Source: JACRCT01 sp036504155
GTDB taxonomy: Bacteria > Myxococcota > Myxococcia > Myxococcales > UBA5297
Direction of reading: 5' to 3'
Length of the DNA stretch: 64,000 nucleotides
NCBI GenBank assembly: GCA_036504155.1
Contig: DASXVQ010000154.1
Span: 20,153-84,152, forward strand
Position 1 is the first letter of the stretch, and every line of letters starts with the position of its first letter. Of this stretch, positions 20,000 through 28,956 are shown piece by piece. A program made the translations under genes and the position numbers. Under the pieces are notes generated by a model. The model was not told where the DNA came from. It worked only from the letters and a program-made list of their open reading frames with translations, and did no database searches.

Positions 20000-20066
20000 G
20001 CCGTGCCGGCCGTTTCGGCCTGGTGGGCTGAGCCAAGGCGAGCTGGCTTCAGCCAGGTTCCCAAGC

Positions 20067-20098
20067 GGAGCCGGGGTGCTTCAGCCCCCGGCGGGCGG
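20067..20098. repeat. REP-like hairpin between convergent genes
   Basis: Stem GCCGGGG / CCCCGGC (20070-20076 and 20086-20092) with loop TGCTTCAG, followed by GGGCGG. It lies between the convergent Clp-like and acyl-ACP-reductase-like genes, where it could serve as a bidirectional terminator. Related in sequence to the element at 45168-45200. Confidence 0.45.
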
Positions 20099-20136
20099 AC
20101 TGGGCGCGCTCCTCGAAGAAGGTCAGGGCAGGGCAG

Positions 20137-22245
20137 TCAGGGCGCCCTGAGGTCGGCGGAGGCGGCCGCGCCCGCCGACCGCGAGGCCGCCGCGGCCACC
20201 TTCGGCTTGGCCGCCGCCGGCCGGGGCTCGAGCTCCGCGCGCCGCTTGAGCGCCAGCTCGCGCACGCGGCGGATGTCGGCGTCGGAGTAGACGCCGTTGA
20301 CCCCGGAGATGGCGGCCAGCCGCATCCCGTGCTTGAGCCCCAGCTTGTAGATCTCCTTGACCTTCTCCCACTCGATGTTGCGGCCGACCGTGAAGCACTC
20401 GAAGCGGCCCTCGAGCGCGAGCACGATGGTCTCGGCCAGGCAGGCGTAGACGACGTTCGGCGGCAGGCCGATGGGCTTCATCCGCACCTCGCCGGGCAGC
20501 AGGATCTCGCCGGACTCGATGACCAGCACGTCGGGGCGCGAGGCCACGTCCTCGGGAGAGAGGTCCAGCGGGCGGGCGACGTCGGTGATGATCGCCCCCG
20601 GCTGGACCTTGGCGATGTCCAGGACCTTCTTCCCCGCGCCGGAGGTGGCGGTGACGATGAGGTCCATCTCGCGCAGGTTCTCGCCCGCCGCGGCGGCGAG
20701 CGCGACCTTGGCGTGCGGCGTCTCGCCGAGGATGGACTCCTTGAGCGCCAGCAGCTTGGCGACCTCCGGCGAGACCAGCAGCACCTCCTCGAAGGCCATC
20801 GCCAGCAGCCGCGAGCAGACCGAGCCGATGGCCCCGGTCGCGCCCACCACCATCGCCCGGCCGGCGACGCGGCCGTCGGCGCCCACGTGCAGCAGGCCCA
20901 TCCGCTTGGCGGCGTCCTGGGCCGCCCACAGCGCGCCCGAGGCGCTGTAGCTGTTGCCGGTGGTGATGGGCAGCCGCGAGCGGTGGGCCACGGTCACCCC
21001 GGCGTCGCCGACCACCTTGGTGAAGGCGCCCAGCCCCATCAGCTGCGCGCCCAGCCGCTCGGCCATGCGCGAGGCCGCGAGCAGGCGCCGGTAGGTGAAC
21101 TCCGGGCTGTGGGAGAGCAGCTGCCGCGGCGTGCCGCCCAGCGTGATGAGCCAGCCCTCGGCCTCCACGCCCTGCGGGGAGCGGATGCCGGTGACCTTGG
21201 AGTAGACGAACGGAGGCGCGTAGGCGACCAGGCGCTCCACGGTGCTGGCGAAGCGGCGGGGCACGACGCGGCTGGCGAGGTCCAGGCTCTTGACCCGCTT
21301 GAGGTGCTCCGGCGAGAGCGGGTGGATGACGAAGGCGAAGCGGCGCACGCGGCGCGGCTCGCCGGAGGGGAACAGCACCCGCGGGGCGCCGCCGCGCGCC
21401 TCGAGGATGCGCAGGTAGTCGTCGCCGGTCACCTGGTCGGCGGTCTTGCGCAGGGCGGCGAGGATGAGCGCGTCGAGCACGTCCAGGCCCAGCCCCCGGC
21501 CGACCAGCGACGGCGTGCGGTCCACGACGACGTCGACGCCCTCGTCGCGCAGCCAGGAGAGCGCCCGGTCGTTCACCGCGGAGGTCACCACGACCTTGCC
21601 GCCCAGCTCCTCGAGCGAGCAGTCCTCGAGCAGCCGCAGCGGCCCGACCACGACGTGGGCGCGCTGCATCGCCTTCTTCAAGACGTAGCCGTTCCAGGCC
21701 TCGCGCAGCCGGCGCGGCAGGACGCGGCCCGCGGCGAGCGACGGATGGACGCTGCGGTAGACCTCGAGCGCGTGCATGGAGGTCAGGAGCTTGGGGATGC
21801 CCAGCTCGTAGAGCGGGTCGGCGAAGAAGAGGTTGCGGGTGCTCTCCGAGAGCAGCCGCGCGCTGACGTGGTCCTCGCTGCCGGAGAAGAAGAAGGTGCG
21901 GGCGTTGGCGAACAGGTCCTGGTGCTCGCGCAGCACGCGGCGCAGCGCCCACTCGTCAGCCAGGCCGCGCAGGGCCTCGCCGGTGGTCGCCGGAGTGCCG
22001 TCGGCGGCGTCGAGCAGCCGCTCGCGGGCGTGGTCGAGGCCCGGGCCGGTGCGGTCCTGGAAGTCCTGGAGGTCGAGGCCGATGGCGTCGGCCTGCGCCT
22101 GCCAGCGGGTGACCAGCCGGACGGCGCGGTCGACGTCGCGGTCGGCGCCGTACCGGCGGATCTGGAACTCGCGCCCGAGGAAGCGCGTGCGCAGCTCGTA
22201 GTCGTCGTTGCTGGCTCCGAGGCTGACGCTGACGATTCTCTGCAT
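20137..22245 (-). CDS. Acyl-ACP-reductase-like protein with a long N-terminal extension
   Basis: 702 residues. The C-terminal half (from about residue 310) aligns by eye with cyanobacterial long-chain acyl-ACP reductase: IHPLSPEHLKRV at its start, LPITTGNSYSASG near 430, Rossmann motif VGATGAIGSVCSRLL near 465, and YACLAETIVLALE carrying Cys602 where that enzyme has its catalytic Cys, then GLKHGMRLAAI. The first about 300 residues have no recognised match. The tail is Ala/Lys/Pro-rich. If active it would reduce fatty acyl thioesters to aldehydes with NADPH, relevant to ether lipids or hydrocarbons. The start at 22245 has GAGGGCCTCC upstream; an earlier in-frame ATG at 22395 looks non-coding. 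Confidence 0.75.
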   Translation of the reverse strand: MQRIVSVSLGASNDDYELRTRFLGREFQIRRYGADRDVDRAVRLVTRWQAQADAIGLDLQDFQDRTGPGLDHARERLLDAADGTPATTGEALRGLADEWALRRVLREHQDLFANARTFFFSGSEDHVSARLLSESTRNLFFADPLYELGIPKLLTSMHALEVYRSVHPSLAAGRVLPRRLREAWNGYVLKKAMQRAHVVVGPLRLLEDCSLEELGGKVVVTSAVNDRALSWLRDEGVDVVVDRTPSLVGRGLGLDVLDALILAALRKTADQVTGDDYLRILEARGGAPRVLFPSGEPRRVRRFAFVIHPLSPEHLKRVKSLDLASRVVPRRFASTVERLVAYAPPFVYSKVTGIRSPQGVEAEGWLITLGGTPRQLLSHSPEFTYRRLLAASRMAERLGAQLMGLGAFTKVVGDAGVTVAHRSRLPITTGNSYSASGALWAAQDAAKRMGLLHVGADGRVAGRAMVVGATGAIGSVCSRLLAMAFEEVLLVSPEVAKLLALKESILGETPHAKVALAAAAGENLREMDLIVTATSGAGKKVLDIAKVQPGAIITDVARPLDLSPEDVASRPDVLVIESGEILLPGEVRMKPIGLPPNVVYACLAETIVLALEGRFECFTVGRNIEWEKVKEIYKLGLKHGMRLAAISGVNGVYSDADIRRVRELALKRRAELEPRPAAAKPKVAAAASRSAGAAASADLRAP

Positions 22246-22461
22246 GGAGGCCCTCTCTGGAGGTCGGTGGACAGGCCTCGAAACTAGGCGGCGGCCATCG
22301 CCCCTCGCGTCCGTAATCTGCTGACGCGGCGCGGCAACGCGAAGGAGTGGACGTTCGGGCTGGCGCCCGTCCGACACACCCCCGAGGAGCCGCAAGCGTC
22401 GGCGCGCGGGGATCAGGCAGCCCCGTGCAGTGGCTGGACGCGGAATCGCCCCGCGCCAGGC

Positions 22462-23943
22462 CTAGGCGAGCGGCCAGGCCGCGAGCAGGACGAACCCGAC
22501 CATCGCCAAGCCGACCCGCAGCGCCGCCGAGCGCACCCGCGAGGTCCCCAGCTCGGCGAGCCCCGGCTCGGAGCGCCCAGCCGCGCGCGCGGCGATGACC
22601 GAGACCGCCTCCCAGCCCGCGACGGCCAACGCGCCGAGCAGCGGATAGCCGATCCGCCCGTGCTCGGGCAGGAAGAGGCACCACGGGCACTCGTTGGCCA
22701 GCGGCGGGCTCCAGTGCGCAGAGACGACCCGCAGCAAGGCCAGGCCGCCTAGAGGCACGAACGCCAGCGCCGCGACTGCGAGCCCGACCACCGCCTTGGA
22801 TGCCGGTCGCCACAGCGCGCCAATGGCTAGCGCCAGCACGAGGAGGGCCAGGCCGACGGCCAGCGAGAGGAGAGGAGCGCCCTCGAGGCGGGGGCTGGCA
22901 GCCTGGGTCGCGGCGGCGCGGCCGTAGACCAGCGAGCAGCAGTCGACCGGCCGGTGGGGATCCAGCGCGAGGATGGCGCGCAGGACGCCGAGCGAGGCGA
23001 CGCCCTGGACCGCGAGCGAGAGCAGGGAGAGGCGAGCGGAGGACTCCGCCAGCTTGGAGTCCGGGCGCTTGCGGCGCAGCGAATCGAGGGTCCAGGACGC
23101 GGAGAGGGTGAGCAGTGCGAGAGCCTGCAGCGCGAGCGCCTTGCCGCCTTCGCCGCCCATGGCCTGCAGCACGCCGGTGCCACACATCGCGCCGGGCACG
23201 AGCGCCTTGGAGGTGCTGGCGACGGCGCCGACCAAGGCCAGCGAGGCGAGCGCCAGCAGCACGGTCGCGGCTCGGCCGGCGTTCGGGCCCGCGCCAGCAG
23301 GAGAAGCGGCGGAGGACCCGGCGAGACGTCGGACTGCGCCGGCGGCGACGACGACCAGCAAGGCCAGGCCGCATGCGTGGAGCGCCAGGATCAGGAGGAG
23401 CAGGGGGTGCCAGCTGGGTCCCGATGGATTGGACTCTGGCCCCTCGACAAGCTCGGGGTGTCGAGGGAGCCGGAACGGGGCCTGGCCTCCGTGACTCGCG
23501 CGGAACGCCGTCGCGTCCGCCTCGGTCGCCAGTGGAATCGGCGCGGGGCCCATCGGCCCGGAGACGTCGGAGCCCGGCACGAAGAAGGCGCTCGCGGCGT
23601 CGATGGGCCGGCCTGACAGGTACTCCTGAACGAGCACGCGGCGCAGCTCGCTGCGGCCCGCGCCGAGATGCGTCTCCGGATGCTCGAGCGCCTCCAACAG
23701 GCAGCCCGGTCCGCAGGGGTAGAAGGCGCGGCCGTCGGAGAGCTCGATGGCCGCCGCCAGCTTCGCGTTGCGCGCCGGGAACATCCGGCAGACCGGGCAG
23801 CGATCGGCGGGGTCGATGCGCAGCTGGCCTTCGGCATCCGGCGCCCGGACGGCCGCCACCGGCGCAGCGGCCCGCGCGGTCGCGCTCGTCCCCAGGACGG
23901 CGGCGGCCAGCAAGGCGGCGGCGGCGAAGCGGCGGATCCTCAA
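22462..23943 (-). CDS. NosL-like copper-binding domain fused to a polytopic membrane protein
   Basis: 493 residues. The TTG at 23943 is preferred: GAGAGG six bases upstream and an immediate signal peptide (MRIRRF..., cleavage near ATARA). Residues about 30-150 resemble NosL: CPVCRMFPARN, then FYPCGPGCLLEAL and SGPMGPAPIPL. NosL binds Cu(I) for nitrous oxide reductase. The rest has about eight membrane helices with Cys sites (MCGTG, DCCSL, CPWC), suggesting a redox or copper role. Between the two parts lies RHPELVEG, encoded by a perfect palindrome at 23441-23467. No nosZ is in the window, so the client is unknown. Divergent from the SafE-like gene. Confidence 0.72.
   Translation of the reverse strand: MRIRRFAAAALLAAAVLGTSATARAAAPVAAVRAPDAEGQLRIDPADRCPVCRMFPARNAKLAAAIELSDGRAFYPCGPGCLLEALEHPETHLGAGRSELRRVLVQEYLSGRPIDAASAFFVPGSDVSGPMGPAPIPLATEADATAFRASHGGQAPFRLPRHPELVEGPESNPSGPSWHPLLLLILALHACGLALLVVVAAGAVRRLAGSSAASPAGAGPNAGRAATVLLALASLALVGAVASTSKALVPGAMCGTGVLQAMGGEGGKALALQALALLTLSASWTLDSLRRKRPDSKLAESSARLSLLSLAVQGVASLGVLRAILALDPHRPVDCCSLVYGRAAATQAASPRLEGAPLLSLAVGLALLVLALAIGALWRPASKAVVGLAVAALAFVPLGGLALLRVVSAHWSPPLANECPWCLFLPEHGRIGYPLLGALAVAGWEAVSVIAARAAGRSEPGLAELGTSRVRSAALRVGLAMVGFVLLAAWPLA
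23441..23467. repeat. Palindromic element inside the NosL-like coding region
   Basis: Perfect 9-base arms CCCTCGACA (23441-23449) and TGTCGAGGG (23459-23467) around AGCTCGGGG. On the minus strand it encodes RHPELVEG, a peptide recurrent in many proteins because this type of dispersed palindrome inserts in frame. It sits in the linker between the NosL-like and membrane parts, where insertion is tolerated. Confidence 0.7.
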
Positions 23944-24056
23944 GAGCGGCCTCTCGGACCAAGAAGGCGAAGCAATTCGGGCGCTTGGGCTTGCTGAGCG
24001 GCCCTCTCGGTCAAGCCGGAAAATACCAGCAATTACGGGCAATTGCCGAGCGGAGT

Positions 24057-24073
24057 CTGGCACGATCGGTGCT
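24057..24073 (+). promoter_or_regulatory. Candidate sigma-54 (RpoN) promoter
   Basis: CTGGCACGATCGGTGCT matches the RpoN consensus YTGGCACGrNNNTTGCW at every fixed position except one T. The -24 GG is at 24059-24060 and the -12 GC at 24071-24072, with the required 10-base gap. An AT-rich TTATATATAT follows at the expected transcription start, about 30 bases before the ATG at 24116. It would drive the SafE-like gene with an enhancer-binding protein. Confidence 0.6.
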
Positions 24074-24115
24074 ACCTTATATATATGGAACCGAACCCCC
24101 TGGCGGCCCCCTTCG

Positions 24116-24799
24116 ATGCACCTCGCTGACGTCGCCGCGACGTTCCTGCTCGGCCTTCTCGGCACGGCCCATTGCGTGGGCATGTGCGGCCCACTGGTGC
24201 TGACGGTCTCCTCGGCGAAGTCGCCTTCGAAGCTCCTCTCGCAGGCTGCCTACCATGCCGGCCGCTCGGCGACCTACGTGGCGCTCGGTGCGGCGCTCGG
24301 GGCGCTGGCTCCGTCCATCTCCGGGCTGGCCGGCGCTGCCGGGGCGGATCCCTCGCGCGTCCTGGGCACCGCGCAGATCTGGCTCTCGCTGGTCTCGGCG
24401 ACGCTCTTGCTCGCGCTCGGCCTGGAGCGGCTCGGGCTCTTCCGCTTGCCGGCGACCGGGAGCCCGTCGCGGCTGCCGGGCTTCGCGCGAGTGCGCGACG
24501 GGATGCTGGCCGGCCGCCCCGGGGCCATCTTCCTCTTCGGCGCGCTGATGGGGACCTTGCCGTGCGGGCTCTCCTGGGCGGCGTTCGCGCGGGCGCTGGG
24601 GGCGGGCGGGGCGGGGCCGGCGGCGCTGCTGGTCCTCGCGTTCGCGCTGGGCACGGTCCCGGGCCTGCTCCTGCTGGGGACGGGCGCGGCGGGCCTGGCG
24701 CGGCGCGGACAGAAGGTGCTCGAGCTCGCCGCGGCGGTGCTCATCGTGGGCATGGCGCTGCGGCTGGGCGTGGACGCCGTGGCGAGCCTCGGCGGATGA
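24116..24799 (+). CDS. Sulfite exporter TauE/SafE family (UreH-like) membrane protein
   Basis: 227-residue integral membrane protein with about six helices. The family hallmarks are GTAHCVGMCGPLVL near the N-terminus and GTLPCGLSWAAFARAL in the middle, the Cys-Pro-containing signatures of the COG2836 group. Relatives occur with cytochrome oxidase or copper maturation genes and are thought to move metal or reducing equivalents across the membrane. The start at 24116 is the first ATG after the sigma-54 candidate; a longer open frame upstream looks non-coding. It is divergent from the NosL-like gene, and the shared Cys-rich membrane theme suggests linked copper or heme-protein maturation. Confidence 0.8.
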   Translation: MHLADVAATFLLGLLGTAHCVGMCGPLVLTVSSAKSPSKLLSQAAYHAGRSATYVALGAALGALAPSISGLAGAAGADPSRVLGTAQIWLSLVSATLLLALGLERLGLFRLPATGSPSRLPGFARVRDGMLAGRPGAIFLFGALMGTLPCGLSWAAFARALGAGGAGPAALLVLAFALGTVPGLLLLGTGAAGLARRGQKVLELAAAVLIVGMALRLGVDAVASLGG

Positions 24800-24827
24800 G
24801 CGGAGCGCGGCGCAGGAGGCGAGGGCT

Positions 24828-25682
24828 TTGAGCGGACCGGAGCGAGAGACCTGGCGGGAGCGGATGCGGGCGGTGGCCTCGCTCTGGCTCTGCTGGGCGA
24901 TCGTCTACCTCGTCAGCGAGGCGGTCCTGATGTTTCTGCTGTCCCGCGGCGACGCGCTGGCGCGCGGGCTGAGCGGCGCCGCCGACTCCACGGTCGCTGC
25001 CGCCTCCTCGCCCATCCTGGAGAAGCTCGCCGCGGTCGACGCGCCGCTGACGCTGCAGATAGGTCTCGTCAACACGCTCGCGCTGCTCCTGTGCTCCTCG
25101 CTGATGCCGCTGATGCGCTCGTCGGCGGACCCCAAGCCGCGCGGACGCTTCGCCGAGCGCTTCGACCGGCTGCTGTGGACGCATCCGGCCTTCCGGTGGA
25201 CCAACTACGTCTCGTACCTCTTCTGGCCCATGCCCACCTTCCGGCGCACCCCGACGCTGCGGCTCAAGGGGATGTGTGCGTTCGGCGTGCTGCCGTACCT
25301 GCTGCCGATCCTGCTGGGGCTGCAGGCGGGGTTCGTGGGCGGGCACCTGCAGGACGTGCGGCTGGAGCATCCGCTCTCGGTGACGCTGCTCGGCCTCGCG
25401 CTGGTGCTGCCGCACGGCCTGCTGGAGCTGACCGGCCTCTTCATCCCCATCGCCGCGATGCTGCAGTTCTACCGGGCCATCCAGCCGAAGCTCGTCGCGG
25501 GGGACCTGGACGCGGTGTCCGCGGCGCTGCACGAGCACGGGGGTTGGAAGCCGGCCCTGCGCTGGCTGCCGGCGACGCTGGTGCTGGTGGCGATCGCGGC
25601 GGTCATCGAGGCGAACCTGACGCTGCCCTTCGCCGAGGCGGTGGCGCGGGCGCTGGGGCTCGCCGCCGGCCGCGGTTCCTAG
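24828..25682 (+). CDS. SpoIIM-like (DUF95) integral membrane protein
   Basis: 284 residues, about five membrane helices. The region LVLPHGLLELTGLFIPIAAML followed by ATLVLVAIAAVIEANLTLPF resembles the stage II sporulation protein M family (typically HGxxE ... IAAxIEA). In Bacillus SpoIIM belongs to the peptidoglycan hydrolase complex for engulfment; in non-sporing bacteria these proteins are uncharacterised. The TTG at 24828 has AGGAGG eight bases upstream; the next ATG is 12 codons later. It follows the SafE-like gene by 28 bases and is probably in the same transcript. Confidence 0.68.
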   Translation: MSGPERETWRERMRAVASLWLCWAIVYLVSEAVLMFLLSRGDALARGLSGAADSTVAAASSPILEKLAAVDAPLTLQIGLVNTLALLLCSSLMPLMRSSADPKPRGRFAERFDRLLWTHPAFRWTNYVSYLFWPMPTFRRTPTLRLKGMCAFGVLPYLLPILLGLQAGFVGGHLQDVRLEHPLSVTLLGLALVLPHGLLELTGLFIPIAAMLQFYRAIQPKLVAGDLDAVSAALHEHGGWKPALRWLPATLVLVAIAAVIEANLTLPFAEAVARALGLAAGRGS

Positions 25683-25794
25683 TCGGCGGTCCGCGCTTCC
25701 GTGCAGGGGAGTCCGGCGGAGGACGGGGCACGAGGGCGCCGTTCTCCCAGACCACGGCGACCTAGCGCCGCGCGTGATGGCGGATAATGGGGGC

Positions 25795-26394
25795 ATGGGC
25801 ATCGAGGGCACGCGGGAACGCAAGGTGGAGGAGCGGATCTGCTGCGAGGAGGGGTGCGATCGCCCGCCGGCGCAGGGCGACGTGCGCTGCGAGCTGCACG
25901 TGCTGCGCATGGGCGGGACGCTGCTCCCGCCGCGCAAGTCCAAGCCGAGCGCCCCCGCGGTGATCGACGCGCCGGTCCTCGACGCCATCGCGCCGATGAA
26001 GGCGGTCCAGGTCCCGGAGGCGCCGAAGAGGAAAGCCTGGCCCCGTCTCGCGGGAGCTTCGCTGTGCCAGGCGCTGGGGCTGGCGAGCGTCGGGGCGCTG
26101 CTGGAGACCTTCCGGTTCCTGGATTTCCACGCCTTCGACGACCTGCCGAACCTGGCGCTCTTCGAGGTGCCGTACTCGAGCTTCCTGAACCTCTACCTGC
26201 CCATCGGCGCGTGGATCCTCCTGACGGCGGGCCAGCTCGATCTGGCGTGGAAGGGAAGGCGCGCGGCGAAAGGGGCGTTGGGCCGACGCCTGGGCACCGC
26301 GCTGTTCGTCGCGGGGCTGCTGACCGCCGCCGCGGCGGTGCTGATTGCCGGGGAACCGTTGCTGCAGACGCTGGTGGGCAAGGTCGCGCCGTAG
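25795..26394 (+). CDS. Hypothetical membrane protein with N-terminal Cys cluster
   Basis: About 199 residues from the ATG at 25795; earlier starts at 25774 (GTG) and 25777 (ATG) cannot be excluded because no clear ribosome binding site separates them. The cytoplasmic N-terminus has CCEEGCDRPPAQGDVRCELH, three to four Cys plus His that could bind zinc like a small treble-clef. After a Pro/Lys linker there are three hydrophobic segments (near residues 85-105, 130-150 and 170-190). No family recognised. It is a single gene between the SpoIIM-like gene and the VIT/VWA gene. Confidence 0.55.
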   Translation: MGIEGTRERKVEERICCEEGCDRPPAQGDVRCELHVLRMGGTLLPPRKSKPSAPAVIDAPVLDAIAPMKAVQVPEAPKRKAWPRLAGASLCQALGLASVGALLETFRFLDFHAFDDLPNLALFEVPYSSFLNLYLPIGAWILLTAGQLDLAWKGRRAAKGALGRRLGTALFVAGLLTAAAAVLIAGEPLLQTLVGKVAP

Positions 26395-26543
26395 GCGTGG
26401 CCCGGCACGCCGGCACCCCGCGCACCGAGCGGCCAGCTCCGCGCGCGGGTTCGGAAGTGGTGGATCTTGCAGCCGTTTCTCGCGGGCAGAGCCTGCGCCT
26501 CTCTCGTACGTTGAAGTGGAAGCACCTCCAAAGGAGCCATCCC

Positions 26544-28907
26544 ATGACCACCCGCGTGCGCCTTGCCCTCGTTGCCGCGCTCGCCGCCCTTGCCCCCGCG
26601 CTGGTCGCCTCGCAGGCGGACGCGCAGGGCATGCTCATCCCCACCGACACCAACCTGCGACCGCTGGTGGTCAAGTACCAGCGCGTGTCCGCCGAGATCA
26701 AAGACGGCGCCGCGGTGACGCGGGTCGAGCAGGTCTTCGTCAACGAGAGCCCGCGCCAGCTCGAGGCCCACTACGTCTTCCCACTGCCCAAGGGCGCCGC
26801 GCTCAGCGAGTTCTACCTCTGGATCAACGGCAAGAAGACCAAGGGCGAGATGCTGGAGAAGCAGAAGGCGACCGAGATCTACGAGGGCATCGTGCGGCGC
26901 ATGCAGGACCCCGGGCTGCTCGAGTACATCGACTCCGACGTCTTCCGCGCGCGGGTCTTCCCGGTCCCGGCCAACGGCGAGCAGAAGATCGAGCTGGCCT
27001 TCAGCCAGGTCCTCGACTTCCAGAGCGGCCTCTACCACTACCGCTACCCGCTCGGCGGCGGCGGCAAGCTGCAGCAGAACATCAAGGTCAAGCAGGACTT
27101 CACCTTCAGCGCCTCCATCGGCTCCAAGATCCCGCTGCGCTCGGTCTACTCGCCGACCCACGCGCTGCAGGTCGCCAACCGCGGCGAGAACGCCGCCATC
27201 GTCGGGCTCGAGCAGGGCCCCGGCGCCGACCTGTCCAAGGACCTCGACCTCTACTACTCGACCTCCGAGAAGGCGATCGGGCTGAGCCTGATGACCTACA
27301 AGGAGGAGAGCGAGCCCGGTTACTTCCTGGCGCTCATCTCCCCCAAGACCGAGTTCCAGCAGGAGGAGATCCTCGGCAAGCGCATCACCTTCGTCATCGA
27401 CAACTCCGGCTCGATGGCCGGCGACCGCATGAAGGTCGCCAAGGACGCGCTCAAGTACTGCGTGCAGCGCCTCAACCCGCAGGACCGCTTCAACGTCATC
27501 CGCTTCGCCACCGACGTCGAGGCGCTCTTCCCGGCCCCCGCCGAGGCCAAGGGCGACTCGCTCAAGAAGGCGCTCTCCTTCGTCGACGGCATGGAGGCCC
27601 TGGGCGGCACGGCCATCGACGACGCGATGCGGCTGGCGCTCAAGGACGGCGAGAAGGCCAGCGGCTCCAACGGCCCGCACATCATCCTCTTCGTCACCGA
27701 CGGGCAGCCGACCATCGGCGAGACCAGCGAGGACGCCATCGCCAAGAACGCCAGCGCCGGCAACAAGGCCAAGAGCCGCGTCTTCACCTTCGGCGTCGGC
27801 GAGGACTTGAACGCGCGCCTGCTGGATCGCCTGGCCGCGGACGGGCAGGGCGCCGCCGACTACGTGAAGGGCGGCAAGGACTTCGAGGCCAAGATCTCCG
27901 GCTTCTACGACAAGGTCAGCTACCCGGTGCTCGCCGACGTCGCGCTCGACCTGTCCGGGATGAGCGCCTACGACGTCTACCCGCGGCGCCTGCCCGACCT
28001 CTTCAAGGGCAGCCAGCTGGTGGTGATGGGCCGCTACCGCAGCGCCGGCGACCTCAAGGTGACGCTGACCGGCACCGTCAACGGCGTGCCGAAGAAGTTC
28101 GAGTACGGCACCACGACCTTCGCCAAGGAGCACAAGAGCGAAGGGTTCATCCCGCGGCTGTGGGCCATCCGCAAGGTCGGCTACCTGCTCGAGGAGATCC
28201 GCCTGCGCGGCGAGAAGCCGGAGCTTCGCGACGAGGTGGTCGCGCTGGGCAAGAAGTTCGGCATCGTGACCCCGTACACCAGCTACCTGGTCGTCGAGGA
28301 CACCCCGATCGCCACGGGCCCGCGGCCGCAGCCGCCGATGGAGCCGCAGCGCTTCCGCCCGAACTGGGGCGCCGACGACCGCGCCGCCAGCCCCAGCACC
28401 GGCGCCACGGCCAGCGCGCCACCTCCGGGAGCCTTCGCGCCGAGGAAGAAGGCCGAGGCCGCCAAGGACGTCGACGAGGACTTCGACAAGGTCTTCGGTG
28501 GCAACGCCGTGGGCTCGGGCGGGGCGCCCGCGCCCAAGCCGGCCGACGTCATGGCGCACGCCGAGGGCAAGGCCGGCATCGGCGTGTCCAAGGCCACGCG
28601 CCAGATGCAGACCGAGACCCGCGCCCCCGACTCCAGCCAGCCGGTCCGCGTGGCCGGCGACCGCACCTACGTCTGGCGCGACGGCGGCTGGATCGACACC
28701 CAGGCTCTCGAGAACGCCGGCAAGCAGCTCAAGGTCAAGTACCTCTCCGCCGCCTACTTCGCGCTGCTCTCCGCTCGGCCCGACCTGAAGGCCGGCCTCG
28801 CGCTCGGCAACCGCGTGGTGCTCGTCGTCGCCAAGGGCAAGACCGTGGTCATCGCCCCGAACGAGGGCGAGGAGGCGGCCGACAAGGTCAACGCGTTCCT
28901 GAAGTAA
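26544..28907 (+). CDS. Secreted VIT and von Willebrand factor A domain protein
   Basis: 787 residues. Signal peptide cleaved after SQADA; start at 26544 with AAAGGAG. A VIT domain (about 30-160) has the typical EIKDGAAVTRVEQVFVNESPRQLEAHYVFPLP-like strands. A VWA domain follows (about 275-450) with an intact MIDAS start D286-N-S288-G-S290 and the later GGTAIDDAM and FVTDGQPT loops, so metal-dependent ligand binding is expected. The C-terminal part has a Pro-rich linker and a compact module beginning TYVWRDGGWIDT. This resembles inter-alpha-trypsin-inhibitor-like proteins of bacteria, often surface adhesion or stress proteins. A hairpin follows the stop. Confidence 0.9.
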   Translation: MTTRVRLALVAALAALAPALVASQADAQGMLIPTDTNLRPLVVKYQRVSAEIKDGAAVTRVEQVFVNESPRQLEAHYVFPLPKGAALSEFYLWINGKKTKGEMLEKQKATEIYEGIVRRMQDPGLLEYIDSDVFRARVFPVPANGEQKIELAFSQVLDFQSGLYHYRYPLGGGGKLQQNIKVKQDFTFSASIGSKIPLRSVYSPTHALQVANRGENAAIVGLEQGPGADLSKDLDLYYSTSEKAIGLSLMTYKEESEPGYFLALISPKTEFQQEEILGKRITFVIDNSGSMAGDRMKVAKDALKYCVQRLNPQDRFNVIRFATDVEALFPAPAEAKGDSLKKALSFVDGMEALGGTAIDDAMRLALKDGEKASGSNGPHIILFVTDGQPTIGETSEDAIAKNASAGNKAKSRVFTFGVGEDLNARLLDRLAADGQGAADYVKGGKDFEAKISGFYDKVSYPVLADVALDLSGMSAYDVYPRRLPDLFKGSQLVVMGRYRSAGDLKVTLTGTVNGVPKKFEYGTTTFAKEHKSEGFIPRLWAIRKVGYLLEEIRLRGEKPELRDEVVALGKKFGIVTPYTSYLVVEDTPIATGPRPQPPMEPQRFRPNWGADDRAASPSTGATASAPPPGAFAPRKKAEAAKDVDEDFDKVFGGNAVGSGGAPAPKPADVMAHAEGKAGIGVSKATRQMQTETRAPDSSQPVRVAGDRTYVWRDGGWIDTQALENAGKQLKVKYLSAAYFALLSARPDLKAGLALGNRVVLVVAKGKTVVIAPNEGEEAADKVNAFLK

Positions 28908-28924
28908 GGCGCCGCCACACCCGG

Positions 28925-28949
28925 CCTCTCCCCGAAGCTCGGGGAGGGG
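28925..28949. terminator. Bidirectional hairpin terminator between convergent genes
   Basis: Eleven-base arms CCTCTCCCCGA (28925-28935) and TCGGGGAGGGG (28939-28949) with one G-U pair and a 3-base loop, in the 49-base gap between the VIT/VWA gene and the minus-strand thioesterase. No T tract, but the position between two stops fits termination of both. Confidence 0.55.
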
Positions 28950-28956
28950 CGGGCGG

